Positions 33,701-41,885 of a stretch of 64,000 bases of DNA are shown here, piece after piece (the first letter of the stretch is position 1; the number at the start of each line of letters is the position of its first letter). This stretch comes from Streptomyces radicis. Its GTDB lineage: Bacteria > Actinomycetota > Actinomycetes > Streptomycetales > Streptomycetaceae. The notes beneath the pieces are model-generated. The model saw only the letters and a list, made by a program, of their open reading frames with translations, did not search any database and was not told the origin of the DNA. The position numbers were made by a program, and so were the translations under genes. The stretch lies in assembly GCF_003626575.1 (NCBI RefSeq), contig NZ_RBDY01000020.1, positions 53,686-117,685 of the forward strand, in the 5' to 3' direction.

Positions 33701-34471
33701 ATGAGGTACGTGCCGCACCACCCCGGCCGTTCGGCGTTGGCCGTGATGACGGGGGCCGCCCTCATGGTCCTCGGCGCGCCCGCGATCGCCGCCGCCCAGG
33801 ACGAGCAGAGCCCGCCCGCCGAGCAGCCGCCCGAGTACGTTCCCCCCGCGCCCCCGGAGATCGACCCCCAGGCCGCGGGCCTGATGCTGGGCGACGGGGC
33901 GACCCTGGCCGAGCCGCGCGTGATCGAGATCTCCTTCGTCTGGGTGGACATGGGCACGGGCGAGACCGGTGGCGGAAGCCCTTCGCCGGAGCAGCCGGAG
34001 CAGCCGGAGACGGGCGGTGCCACCGGGGGCGACACCGGGGGTGACGACGGCGGCCAGGAGCCGAACGGCGGCGGTGGCGGCGGCGAGCAGCGCGAGGAAG
34101 TGACCGGCGACACGCACAAGTTCACGTTGCAGACCGACGTCATCTTCGGCGAGGGCAGCGACGAGATCACCGACGAGTCGCGCGAGGCGCTCATGGACGT
34201 CGCCGCCGCCATCGACGAGTACCAGCCCACCCAGGTCAACATCTTCGGGTTCACCGACGACCAGGGCTCGTACGAGAGCGGCGTGACCCTGTCCGACGCC
34301 CGGGCCAGGAACACCCACCAGGTGCTTCTCGACCTGATCGCGGACCCGGTCGGCATACAGTTCAACGTCCGCGGCTACAGCGAGGACTACCCGCTCTTCG
34401 ACAACAGCACGGAGGAGGGCAGGGAGGGCAACCGCCGCGTGGAGATCTCCTGGCCCACCACCGGGGACTGA
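33701..34471 (+). CDS. Secreted OmpA-like domain protein
   Basis: This 256-residue protein has a signal peptide (cut near AAAQDE), a Pro/Gly-rich spacer (about 35-125) and a C-terminal OmpA-like domain (about 135-250): DVIFGEGSDEIT, IFGFTDDQGSYESGVTLSDARA, and GREGNRRVEI. OmpA-like domains bind peptidoglycan through conserved Asp and Arg residues, so it may hold the pilus base to the cell wall. It starts 11 bp after the lipoprotein gene and ends six bases from the convergent kinase gene. Confidence 0.85.
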   Translation: MRYVPHHPGRSALAVMTGAALMVLGAPAIAAAQDEQSPPAEQPPEYVPPAPPEIDPQAAGLMLGDGATLAEPRVIEISFVWVDMGTGETGGGSPSPEQPEQPETGGATGGDTGGDDGGQEPNGGGGGGEQREEVTGDTHKFTLQTDVIFGEGSDEITDESREALMDVAAAIDEYQPTQVNIFGFTDDQGSYESGVTLSDARARNTHQVLLDLIADPVGIQFNVRGYSEDYPLFDNSTEEGREGNRRVEISWPTTGD

Positions 34472-34477
34472 CCGCGC

Positions 34478-36259
34478 TCAGATGTTCGGCTTCCACTGGG
34501 TGGCCGTGGTGATGTAGGTGCGCAGGTCGCGGTTGTTGGGGTTGACCTCGATCCTGTCGATCCACAGCAGCACCACGGTCGCCTCCGGGGTCTCCACGCA
34601 GATCCCGGTGTCCTCACGCAGCGTGACGTCCCGCAGGATGTCGTCGGGCGGGACGGGGTTCGGCAGGGGCGCGTCGTGCGCGGCGCCGGCGCACTCCTCG
34701 GCGGTGGGCTCGGGGTTGTCGAGGGACCCCACGAAGAGCTCGGGGGTGAACGAGATCCCGTCCTCGACCACGCTGTCGTCGTCGCAGAACATGTACTCGA
34801 TGTCGGGTTCGGCCCCTCGGTGGTCGAAGCTCCCGTTGGGCACGCCGGTCTGGGCCGCCAGCTCCTCCAGGTCGATCAGCGTCATGTTGGCCCCGAGGCA
34901 CTGCCCGCCGCTCACATTGCGCTCCTCGTGGAACAGCGGTGCGCGGATGTCCAGTTGGACGTTCTCCTGGGCCACGTAGTACGGCGCGTCCGGGTCGGTG
35001 TCAGGGGGAGGGGTGTCCTGGCCGCCCTCGTCGCCACCGGAGGACCGCTCGTCCGCCGGCGTCTCCTCCGCCTCGTCCCCCTGCCCGTTCCCGCCCGACG
35101 CGGTGTCGGCTCCGGCGTCCGAGCCGCTGCCCTGCGAGCCGCCCGACTCGTCGTCGCCGCCCGCGAGTTGCACCGCGAGCAGCCCGCCGACCAACGCCGC
35201 CACCACCGCCGTCGCCACCACCAGGATCGCCGTCCTGCGGCGGGGCGCGCCGCCAGGACCGGCGGTGAGCGGCGCCGTCGTCGGCGGGGTCGCGGGCGGC
35301 GGTGGCAGGGGCGAGGCGGCGGGCGTGGGCGGGGTGGCCGGGGCGGGCGGGCGGGCGTGGAGGCGCTGGGTGACCTCGGCGGCCAGCGGCGCGGGCAGCC
35401 AGCTGTCGCGGCGCTGCAACGTCTGCCCCGGCGCCAGCGCGCGGCACGCGTCGATCACCTGCGCCGGGGTCGGCCGCGCCGCCGGGTCCTTGGCCAGGCA
35501 CGCCGCGACCAGCCCCCGCAACGCCTCGGGCAGCGCCGACAGGTCGGGCTCCTCCTGAACGATCCGGTACATCACCGCGTGCGCCGCGCCCTCGCCGAAC
35601 GGATGCCCGCCCGTCGCCGCGTAGTGCGTGACGATGCCGAGCGCGAACACGTCCGTCCCCGGCGTGGCCGACGCGCCCGTGATCTGCTCGGGCGCCATGT
35701 ACGACGGGGTGCCCACCCGGACGTCCGTGCCGGTCAGCGCCGTGACATCGGCCGCGCGCGCGATGCCGAAGTCGATGACCTTGGGGCCCTCGGCCGACAG
35801 CAGGACATTGCCCGGCTTGAGGTCGCGGTGGATGATGCCCGCCGCGTGGATCGACTGGAGCGCCTCGGCGACCCCGCCGACCAGCAGCAGCACCGTCTCG
35901 ACCGGCAGCGGGCCGGGGCCGCGCACCACGTCGGAGAGCGAGAGGCCCGGCACATAGGCGGTGGCGAGCCAGGGCGCCGCGCCCTCGGTGTTGCTGTCGA
36001 GCACCGGCACGGTGTAGACGCCCTGCACCTGGCGGGCCGCCCGCACCTCGAGCTCGAACCTCCGCCGGAACTCCGGGTCCTCCGCGAACTCGCTGCGCAC
36101 CACCTTGAGCGCCACCGGCTGCCCGCCGCGCGTATAAGAGAGGTACACGCTGCCCATGCCGCCCGAGCCCAGCCGCGCCTGGAGGCGGTATCCGGCCACC
36201 TCGCGTGGATCCGTGGGACCGAGCGGAGCGAACTGCGAAGGTGTCTGGTGCGGCGTCAT
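34478..36259 (-). CDS. Transmembrane Ser/Thr protein kinase (PknB-like)
   Basis: This 593-residue protein has a Hanks-type kinase domain at about 22-275: GSGGMG (31-36), catalytic Lys52, HRDLKPGN (144-151), DFG (163-165) and APE (189-191), all intact. A Pro-rich linker (about 303-340) leads to one transmembrane helix (about 343-366) and an acidic linker. The extracellular domain of about 190 residues has at least four cysteines (GQCLG, MFCDD, EECAG, GICVE). The extracellular part is not a PASTA repeat and I do not recognise it. It converges with the OmpA-domain gene and may sense the cell surface. Confidence 0.92.
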   Translation of the reverse strand: MTPHQTPSQFAPLGPTDPREVAGYRLQARLGSGGMGSVYLSYTRGGQPVALKVVRSEFAEDPEFRRRFELEVRAARQVQGVYTVPVLDSNTEGAAPWLATAYVPGLSLSDVVRGPGPLPVETVLLLVGGVAEALQSIHAAGIIHRDLKPGNVLLSAEGPKVIDFGIARAADVTALTGTDVRVGTPSYMAPEQITGASATPGTDVFALGIVTHYAATGGHPFGEGAAHAVMYRIVQEEPDLSALPEALRGLVAACLAKDPAARPTPAQVIDACRALAPGQTLQRRDSWLPAPLAAEVTQRLHARPPAPATPPTPAASPLPPPPATPPTTAPLTAGPGGAPRRRTAILVVATAVVAALVGGLLAVQLAGGDDESGGSQGSGSDAGADTASGGNGQGDEAEETPADERSSGGDEGGQDTPPPDTDPDAPYYVAQENVQLDIRAPLFHEERNVSGGQCLGANMTLIDLEELAAQTGVPNGSFDHRGAEPDIEYMFCDDDSVVEDGISFTPELFVGSLDNPEPTAEECAGAAHDAPLPNPVPPDDILRDVTLREDTGICVETPEATVVLLWIDRIEVNPNNRDLRTYITTATQWKPNI

Positions 36260-36338
36260 GCGTGGTCCCCCGGGTGCGCGGACGGCGTGAGGTGCATCGT
36301 AGGACGCCGGACCCGAACCGGCAGAAGGAGGGGCTCAG

Positions 36339-36881
36339 ATGAACGCCACCCCCGGCGACCTCACCTACGCGCCGCACGTCGGCGCGACCGCGAGGGAACG
36401 CCCCGACCCGCTGCCCCCGCCCGGCTACCGGCTGCTGCGGGCGCGCGTCCGCGTGGGCGAGGGGCCCGACGACCTCGCCGAGGCCGGGCGGATCGTCACC
36501 ATGTGGGGCATGCACCGCGCCGCCGGGTTCAGGGTGGCGGCCGACGAGCCCCGCGCGCGGCCCGGGGTCGTGGTCGACGCCTCCCTCGGCGCGGGTCCGC
36601 TGCGCCTCCCCGCGCCCTGCCGCGTCGTGTGGACGGTCGACGAGCCCGACCGCGTCGGCTTCGCCTACGGCTCGCTGCCAGGGCATCCGCTCACCGGCGA
36701 GGAGGCGTTCGAGGTGGAACGCGCGGAGGACGGCGCGGTGTGGCTGAAGGTCACCGCGTTCAGCAGGGGCGCCACGTGGTACACCCGCGCCGCGTGGCCC
36801 CTCGTCGGGGTGGTGCAACGCGCGATGGCCCGGTGGTACGGGCGGTCCCTGCGCCGCACCGTCCGCGCCCGACAGCGGTGA
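36339..36881 (+). CDS. DUF1990 family protein
   Basis: This 180-residue protein matches the DUF1990 pattern (YRLLRARVRVGEG near the start, CRVVWTVDEPDRVGFAYG in the middle, and AFSRGATWYTR near the end). The family has no firm function. AAGGAGGGG precedes the ATG. It has no obvious link to the pilus genes around it. Confidence 0.82.
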   Translation: MNATPGDLTYAPHVGATARERPDPLPPPGYRLLRARVRVGEGPDDLAEAGRIVTMWGMHRAAGFRVAADEPRARPGVVVDASLGAGPLRLPAPCRVVWTVDEPDRVGFAYGSLPGHPLTGEEAFEVERAEDGAVWLKVTAFSRGATWYTRAAWPLVGVVQRAMARWYGRSLRRTVRARQR

Positions 36882-37117
36882 GTGGTCGCCTCGCCCAGGG
36901 GGTCACGCGGCCAAGAACCGTGCGGTATCGTTCCCCTCATGTTGGCAGCCGCTGACATCTTTTACGCCAGCGTCGTCACTCCCACCCCGGCGACGGCTGG
37001 CGGGGCGGACCGTGAGCCACCCCCCCGCTCCGGTCCGGCCCCATTCCACGGGCCGGTCTGCCCTTCCCCCCCACTCGGGCAGGCCGGCCCGCCCTACGCC
37101 AGGACTACGCTGCGGGC
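36882..37117 (+). other. Intergenic region before the prepilin peptidase
   Basis: This 236-bp stretch has no supported gene. It contains an imperfect inverted repeat built from CGCCAGC (near 36965) and GCTGGCG (near 37000), and C-rich runs after it. An ATG at 36940 opens a short frame that overlaps the next gene, but it lacks a ribosome binding site. Confidence 0.4.
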
Positions 37118-37915
37118 GTGCATCCCCTCCTGATCGCGGTGGCCCTCTGCTTCGGCGCCTGCGCCGGCCCTTTGCTCGTCAGGGCGGCGTACCGGCTGTC
37201 CGTGCCGCCGGGGGAGCCCTGGCGCCGCGCCTGCCCCGCCGGGCACCCGCTGGCCCCCCACCCCAAGGGCTGGCTCGGTCCGGGCCGGTGCGCCGACTGC
37301 GCCGCCGCCATCGGCGGTCCCGGCCCGACGGCGGACGACGGGGCGAACGACGCGGCCGTCGGGGGCCCGGGCTACGGCACCTCGCCGCTCCGCCTCGCCG
37401 CCGTCACCGCCGCGTGCTGCGCCGCCCTGGCCGCCGCCGTCGGCGCGCGGCCCGAGCTCGTGGTGTGGCTGCTCGCCGTCCCGGTCGTCGTCCTGCTCGC
37501 CACCGTCGACCTGGCCGTGCAGCGGCTGCCCGACGTGCTGACCCTGCCGCTGGCCCTCGGCGTGGTCGCCGGGCTCGGGATCGCCTCCCTCTTCGACGCG
37601 GCCGATGGCGACCTGGGCCGCGCGCTGCTCGGAGGGGCGGTGCTCAGCGGCGTCTACTTCGTGCTGTTCCTGATCAACCCCCTGGGCATGGGCTTCGGCG
37701 ACGTCAAGCTCGCGATCACCATCGGCGTCGCCCTTGGGTGGTACGGCTGGGACGCGCTCGTGCTGGGGACGTTCGTGGGCTTCCTGCTCGCCGCCGGATA
37801 CGGGGGCGCGCTGGTCATCGCCCGCAGGGCGGGCCGCGGAACGACGGTGGCGTTCGGCCCCTTCATGGCCGCGGGCGCGCTCGCCGCCCTGATCGTCGCG
37901 GGACTCGCCAGCTGA
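37118..37915 (+). CDS. Prepilin peptidase, TadV/CpaA type (A24)
   Basis: This 265-residue polytopic aspartic protease has about six to seven hydrophobic segments. The two catalytic aspartates of the family are visible in TVDLAVQRLPD and GMGFGDVKLA (GxGD motif). It would cut the leaders of the Flp pilin and TadE/TadG-like pseudopilins. The N-terminal region has cysteines in the cytoplasmic loop (RRAC, RCADC). It starts at GTG. It lies about 3.4 kb from the last clear tad gene but is very likely its partner. Confidence 0.88.
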   Translation: MHPLLIAVALCFGACAGPLLVRAAYRLSVPPGEPWRRACPAGHPLAPHPKGWLGPGRCADCAAAIGGPGPTADDGANDAAVGGPGYGTSPLRLAAVTAACCAALAAAVGARPELVVWLLAVPVVVLLATVDLAVQRLPDVLTLPLALGVVAGLGIASLFDAADGDLGRALLGGAVLSGVYFVLFLINPLGMGFGDVKLAITIGVALGWYGWDALVLGTFVGFLLAAGYGGALVIARRAGRGTTVAFGPFMAAGALAALIVAGLAS

Positions 37916-38084
37916 ATTGTCGCCGAGGTTGCGCCCACGAAGGCCACGGATGCGTTACGGTGGAATCCCCCCCTCGGGCCGGTCCGTATCCCCCCCACGG
38001 ACCGGCCCGCTTCTGTTGTCGGGGGCGGTGCGCCGCGGGCGCTAGGGTGTGGGTGCCGGTGCAGGGGAGAGGGCACGGAGGGCC

Positions 38085-38873
38085 ATGCAGGCGTTCACAC
38101 AAACCATGAGGAACACACTCCGGCGGCTCGCCGTGCGGCTCTACGCCCGGCGCGTCGAGGGCCGTCTCGACACCGACAGGGGGCCCAAGCACATCGGGGT
38201 CATCCTCGACGGGAACCGCCGCTGGGCCAAGGCCGCGGGCAGCACCACCAAGCAGGGCCACGAGGCGGGCGCCGCCAAGATCCGTGAGCTGCTCGGCTGG
38301 TGCGAGGAGACGGACGTCGAGGTCGTCACCCTCTGGCTGCTCTCCACGGACAACCTCAACCGAGCCCCCGAGGAGCTGACCCCGCTGCTCTCCATCGTCG
38401 AGGGCGCCGTGCGCGACCTCGCCGAGGACGGCCGCTGGCGGGTCAACCACGTGGGCGCGCTCGACGTCCTGCCGGAGCGCACCCGGCGCGTGCTGCGCGA
38501 GGCCGAGGATCTCGCCAGGGACCGCGCCGGGATACTGGTCAACGTCGCGGTCGGGTACGGCGGCCGCCAGGAGATCGCCGACGCCGTCCGCTCGCTGCTC
38601 GCCAAGCGGGCCGCCGAGGGGCAGTCCCTCTCGCAGGTCGCCGAGTCGCTCGAGGTCGAGCACATCGCGGAGCACCTGTACACCCGGGGGCAGCCCGACC
38701 CCGACCTGGTGATCCGCACGAGCGGCGAGCAGCGGCTGTCCGGATTCATGCTCTGGCAGAGCGCTCATTCGGAGTACTACTTCTGCGAGGTCTTCTGGCC
38801 CGCGTTCCGCAAGGTCGACTTCCTGCGGGCCCTGCGCGACTACGCGGCCCGGCACCGGCGTTACGGGGTCTGA
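38085..38873 (+). CDS. uppS: Isoprenyl transferase (cis-prenyltransferase)
   Basis: This 262-residue enzyme condenses isopentenyl diphosphate with an allylic primer to give a cis-polyprenyl diphosphate such as the undecaprenyl carrier. It carries HIGVILDGNRRWAKA with the catalytic Asp, and DLVIRTSGEQRLSGFMLWQ and SEYYF near the end. The ATG at 38085 has GGAGG close upstream; an ATG at 38106 starts a protein more like other family members but lacks a ribosome binding site. A strong terminator follows. Confidence 0.95.
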   Translation: MQAFTQTMRNTLRRLAVRLYARRVEGRLDTDRGPKHIGVILDGNRRWAKAAGSTTKQGHEAGAAKIRELLGWCEETDVEVVTLWLLSTDNLNRAPEELTPLLSIVEGAVRDLAEDGRWRVNHVGALDVLPERTRRVLREAEDLARDRAGILVNVAVGYGGRQEIADAVRSLLAKRAAEGQSLSQVAESLEVEHIAEHLYTRGQPDPDLVIRTSGEQRLSGFMLWQSAHSEYYFCEVFWPAFRKVDFLRALRDYAARHRRYGV

Positions 38874-38907
38874 GCCCCGCGCGGCGGGGTGGTGCGGGCG
38901 GCGGGCG

Positions 38908-38937
38908 ACGCTCCGGGGCGGTGCCGCCCCGGAGCGT
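38908..38937 (+). terminator. Terminator after uppS
   Basis: A perfect 14-bp stem, ACGCTCCGGGGCGG and CCGCCCCGGAGCGT, with a 2-base loop is followed by TCTT. It ends the isoprenyl transferase transcript. Confidence 0.8.
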
Positions 38938-39156
38938 TCTTCGCATGAGATGCGCAGCGAGCGGGCATATTCCACGCGGACCGCGCGTCGGTGCGGTCCG
39001 CCGGGAGGCCCGTTTGCGCACCACGACACCCCTCACTGAGCGGGGGAGCGGGGCCGGCACCCGGCCCGTGCGTGTCGGGCCGGCGCCGGCCGTCTCGACC
39101 CCCGGCGCCCTGGGCGCCTTGTTCCCCGCACCTCATCCGAGGGGGTTCGTCCACTC

Positions 39157-40494
39157 GTGGCCATCAGCAAGAAGCGTTCGAACGACCGGCGTATGTATGT
39201 CCTGGACACCAGTGTCCTGCTTGCCGACCCTGCGGCCATCACCCGCTTCGACGAGCACGAGGTCGTCCTTCCGGTCGTCGTCATCTCCGAGCTCGAGGCG
39301 AAGCGGCACCATCCCGAGCTGGGCTATTTCGCGCGGCAGGTGCTGCGCAGGCTCGACGAGTACCGCGTGCGGTTCGGGCGTCTCGACACGCCCCTGCCGA
39401 TCGGTGACCTCGGCGGCACGCTGCGCGTCGAGCTGAACCACTCGGATCCGGCCGTGCTGCCCCCCGCCATGCTGAACGAGCGGGGCCGCCTCGCGGACAA
39501 CGACTCGCGCATCCTGGCCGTCGCCCGCAACCTCCAGGCCGAGGGGCACGACGTCACCGTCGTCTCCAAGGACCTGCCGTTGCGCATCAAGGCGTCGTCG
39601 GTGGGGCTCGCGGCCGAGGAGTACCGCGCCGAGCTGGCGATCACGGACTCCGACGGGTGGACGGGCCTGGTCGAGATGACGCTGGGCGCCGAGGCCGTGG
39701 ACGAGCTGTTCGCCGCGGAGAGCGTCGCGGACGACGCGGCCGCCGAGCTGCCCGTGCACACGGGTCTCGTCATCTCGTCCGAGCGCGGCAAGGCGCTCGG
39801 GCGGGTCACCCCCGACGGGCGGGTGAAGCTGGTACGCGGGGACCGCGAGGCGTTCGGCATCCACGGGCGCAGCGCCGAGCAGCGGATCGCGCTCGACCTG
39901 CTGCTCGACCCCGAGGTGGGGATCGTGTCCATGGGCGGCAGGGCGGGCACGGGCAAGTCGGCGCTCGCGCTGTGCGCGGGGCTCGAGGCGGTGATGGAGC
40001 GTCGGCAGCACAGCAAGGTGATGGTCTTCCGTCCGCTGTACGCGGTGGGCGGCCAGGACCTCGGCTATCTGCCGGGCACCGAGGCCGAGAAGATGAACCC
40101 CTGGGCCCAGGCCGTGTTCGACACGCTGTCGGCGGTCACGACGCGCGAGGTGATCGAGGAGGTCGTGGCGCGCGGGATGCTCGAGGTGCTGCCGCTGACG
40201 CACATCAGGGGCCGGTCGCTGCACGACGCGTTCGTGATCGTCGACGAGGCGCAGTCGTTGGAGCGCAACGTCCTGCTGACGGTGCTCTCGCGGATCGGCC
40301 AGGACTCGCGCGTGGTGCTCACCCACGACGTGGCGCAGCGGGACAACCTCAGGGTGGGCCGGTACGACGGCGTGGCCGCGGTGGTGGAGAAGCTCAAGGG
40401 GCATCCCCTCTTCGCGCATGTGACGTTGACGCGTTCGGAGCGGTCGCCGATCGCCGCGCTGGTGACGGAAATGCTGGAGGACGGCCGTATTTGA
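39157..40494 (+). CDS. PhoH-like ATPase with N-terminal PIN domain
   Basis: This 445-residue protein has an N-terminal PIN nuclease domain (YVLDTSVLLADP, about 14-140) fused to a PhoH ATPase domain with Walker A GRAGTGKSA at about 261-269 and Walker B VIVDEAQSL near 361. Such PIN-PhoH fusions act on RNA as ATP-dependent nucleases or helicases in mycobacteria. It starts at GTG with GAGGGGG upstream. A strong GAAA-loop terminator follows. Confidence 0.92.
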   Translation: MAISKKRSNDRRMYVLDTSVLLADPAAITRFDEHEVVLPVVVISELEAKRHHPELGYFARQVLRRLDEYRVRFGRLDTPLPIGDLGGTLRVELNHSDPAVLPPAMLNERGRLADNDSRILAVARNLQAEGHDVTVVSKDLPLRIKASSVGLAAEEYRAELAITDSDGWTGLVEMTLGAEAVDELFAAESVADDAAAELPVHTGLVISSERGKALGRVTPDGRVKLVRGDREAFGIHGRSAEQRIALDLLLDPEVGIVSMGGRAGTGKSALALCAGLEAVMERRQHSKVMVFRPLYAVGGQDLGYLPGTEAEKMNPWAQAVFDTLSAVTTREVIEEVVARGMLEVLPLTHIRGRSLHDAFVIVDEAQSLERNVLLTVLSRIGQDSRVVLTHDVAQRDNLRVGRYDGVAAVVEKLKGHPLFAHVTLTRSERSPIAALVTEMLEDGRI

Positions 40495-40537
40495 CGGATT
40501 TACTCCGCGTTGTCTTCGCGTCTTCTCCGGACGCCGT

Positions 40538-40569
40538 CGCTCGCCCGCGCCGAAAGGCGCGGGCGAGCG
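40538..40569 (+). terminator. Terminator after the PhoH gene
   Basis: A perfect 14-bp GC stem, CGCTCGCCCGCGCC and GGCGCGGGCGAGCG, closes on a GAAA tetraloop 43 bp after the stop codon. Confidence 0.85.
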
Positions 40570-41008
40570 CATTCACGCCGCTTTCGTGCGTCATTCGGCG
40601 AAACGGACGTCGTGGTCGTAATCGCCGCGCGGCGTCGCCGCCTTGGGGGACGAACGCGCTGGCAGGGGCGTTGCGAACGCCTTTTCGCGGTTTGGCAAGG
40701 CCATCCGCCCTGTGAGCTTTCCCACAGAGGGCTGAATTGCCTCGGGGTATCCGCGTCCGGCAGTGTGTGCGTCTGTCAGGCCCCGCATACGGCATGGGTG
40801 TCCCCAAGGACACCGCAAGGACTGCGTCTTACAACTGAACAGCCGCTCGCCGTATGCCGCCCGCACCACTCGAAGGTTCCGCAGGTTCGCCGCGCGGGAC
40901 CCCGACCGGGCCAGTGCCTCCCCGCCCAACGTTCCAACGGGAGGCCCGTGTCAGGGGCACGATTGCGCCCGCAGGGTTTCCGAGCGGGCGATGTCGGAAG
41001 GAAACCGT
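40570..41008 (+). other. Long non-coding leader of the transglycosylase gene
   Basis: About 440 bp without a supported gene precede the transglycosylase. A small hairpin, GGTGTCC and GGACACC with loop CCAA, lies at 40797-40814, and several other short inverted repeats follow. Cell-wall hydrolase genes in Streptomyces often have a c-di-AMP (ydaO) riboswitch leader, but I do not find its conserved GGGGTGAATC or GCTAACC segments, so I do not call one. Confidence 0.4.
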
Positions 41009-41722
41009 GTGACCGGGATGTCGGTCCGGGGATTCGCAGTGGCGTCCGCCACGGCGGTGACCACCGTCGGCGCGGCCGTCGGTGTCGCGTCGGGTGAGGA
41101 CCAGTCCACCGCCACCGGCGATGTCGAGGTCGTCGCAGCAGACGCGACGCTGCTCGCCGAGATACCCGCTGGCACGAACGTGCAGGCCCACGCCGCCGCG
41201 CTGACCCAGCAGGCGGACGTCCAGGCAAGCGCCGCCGACAGCGACGCCAGGCGCCAGGCGCAGGAGGCCGCTCGCATCCAGGCCGCCGAGGCCGCGTCGG
41301 AGCGCAGGGCCGAGGCGGAGCGCGAGGCGCAGGAGGAGGCCGAGCGGGAGGAGGCCGAACGCGCCGCCCTCGAGGCGCAGTCCGCCTCGTCGTCGGCCGG
41401 GTCGGGTGACTTCCCGATCCAGTCCTCCTACAGCAAGGCCGAGATCCAGGCCATGGCCCAGCAGATGGTCGCCGCCGACCAGTACACGTGCTTCTCGGCG
41501 ATCGTCCAGCACGAGAGCGGCTGGGACTACACGGCGACCAACCCGAGCTCGGGCGCCTACGGCCTGATGCAGGCGCTGCCGGGCTCCAAGATGGCATCGG
41601 CCGGCGCCGACTGGCAGACCAACCCCGCCACCCAGATCAGCTGGGGCCTGAACTACATGGACGACCGCTACGGCAGCCCGTGCGGCGCCTGGGAGTTCTG
41701 GCAGGCCAACAACTGGTACTGA
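41009..41722 (+). CDS. Secreted lytic transglycosylase (SLT domain)
   Basis: This 237-residue protein has an N-terminal signal-like hydrophobic stretch (FAVASATAVTTVGAAVGVA), an Ala/Glu/Arg-rich predicted coiled coil (about 75-128) and a C-terminal SLT domain with the catalytic Glu in IVQHESGWDY, then SGAYGLMQALPGSKM and a C-terminal cysteine. It would cleave peptidoglycan glycan strands outside the cell. The GTG at 41009 follows AAGGA; an ATG at 40991 is an alternative that adds six residues. Confidence 0.9.
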   Translation: MTGMSVRGFAVASATAVTTVGAAVGVASGEDQSTATGDVEVVAADATLLAEIPAGTNVQAHAAALTQQADVQASAADSDARRQAQEAARIQAAEAASERRAEAEREAQEEAEREEAERAALEAQSASSSAGSGDFPIQSSYSKAEIQAMAQQMVAADQYTCFSAIVQHESGWDYTATNPSSGAYGLMQALPGSKMASAGADWQTNPATQISWGLNYMDDRYGSPCGAWEFWQANNWY

Positions 41723-41754
41723 ACGCCGCACAGCGTCGCGTTCCACGCGTGGGA

Positions 41755-41785
41755 GAAGCCCCGTGCCGCACCGGCGCGGGGCTTC
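41755..41785 (+). terminator. Terminator after the transglycosylase
   Basis: GAAGCCCCG plus GCCG pairs with CGGC plus CGGGGCTTC around a 3-base loop, with one mismatched pair in the stem, 33 bp after the stop codon. Confidence 0.75.
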
Positions 41786-41885
41786 GGCGTCGGTGCGTTA
41801 CCCGGTGGAGACCCGCTCGCCACCCGCCGCACGGTAACGTCCCTACCGCATCGCGGTGAGATTCATGGGGGCGGAGGGACGAGGG

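Noticed and set aside
36940..37133. Small gene starting at an ATG before the prepilin peptidase
   Set aside because: It has no ribosome binding site, a low-complexity Pro/Arg composition, and overlaps the peptidase start in another frame.
40741..41008. c-di-AMP (ydaO) riboswitch
   Set aside because: The conserved GGGGTGAATC and GCTAACC segments of the class are not present.
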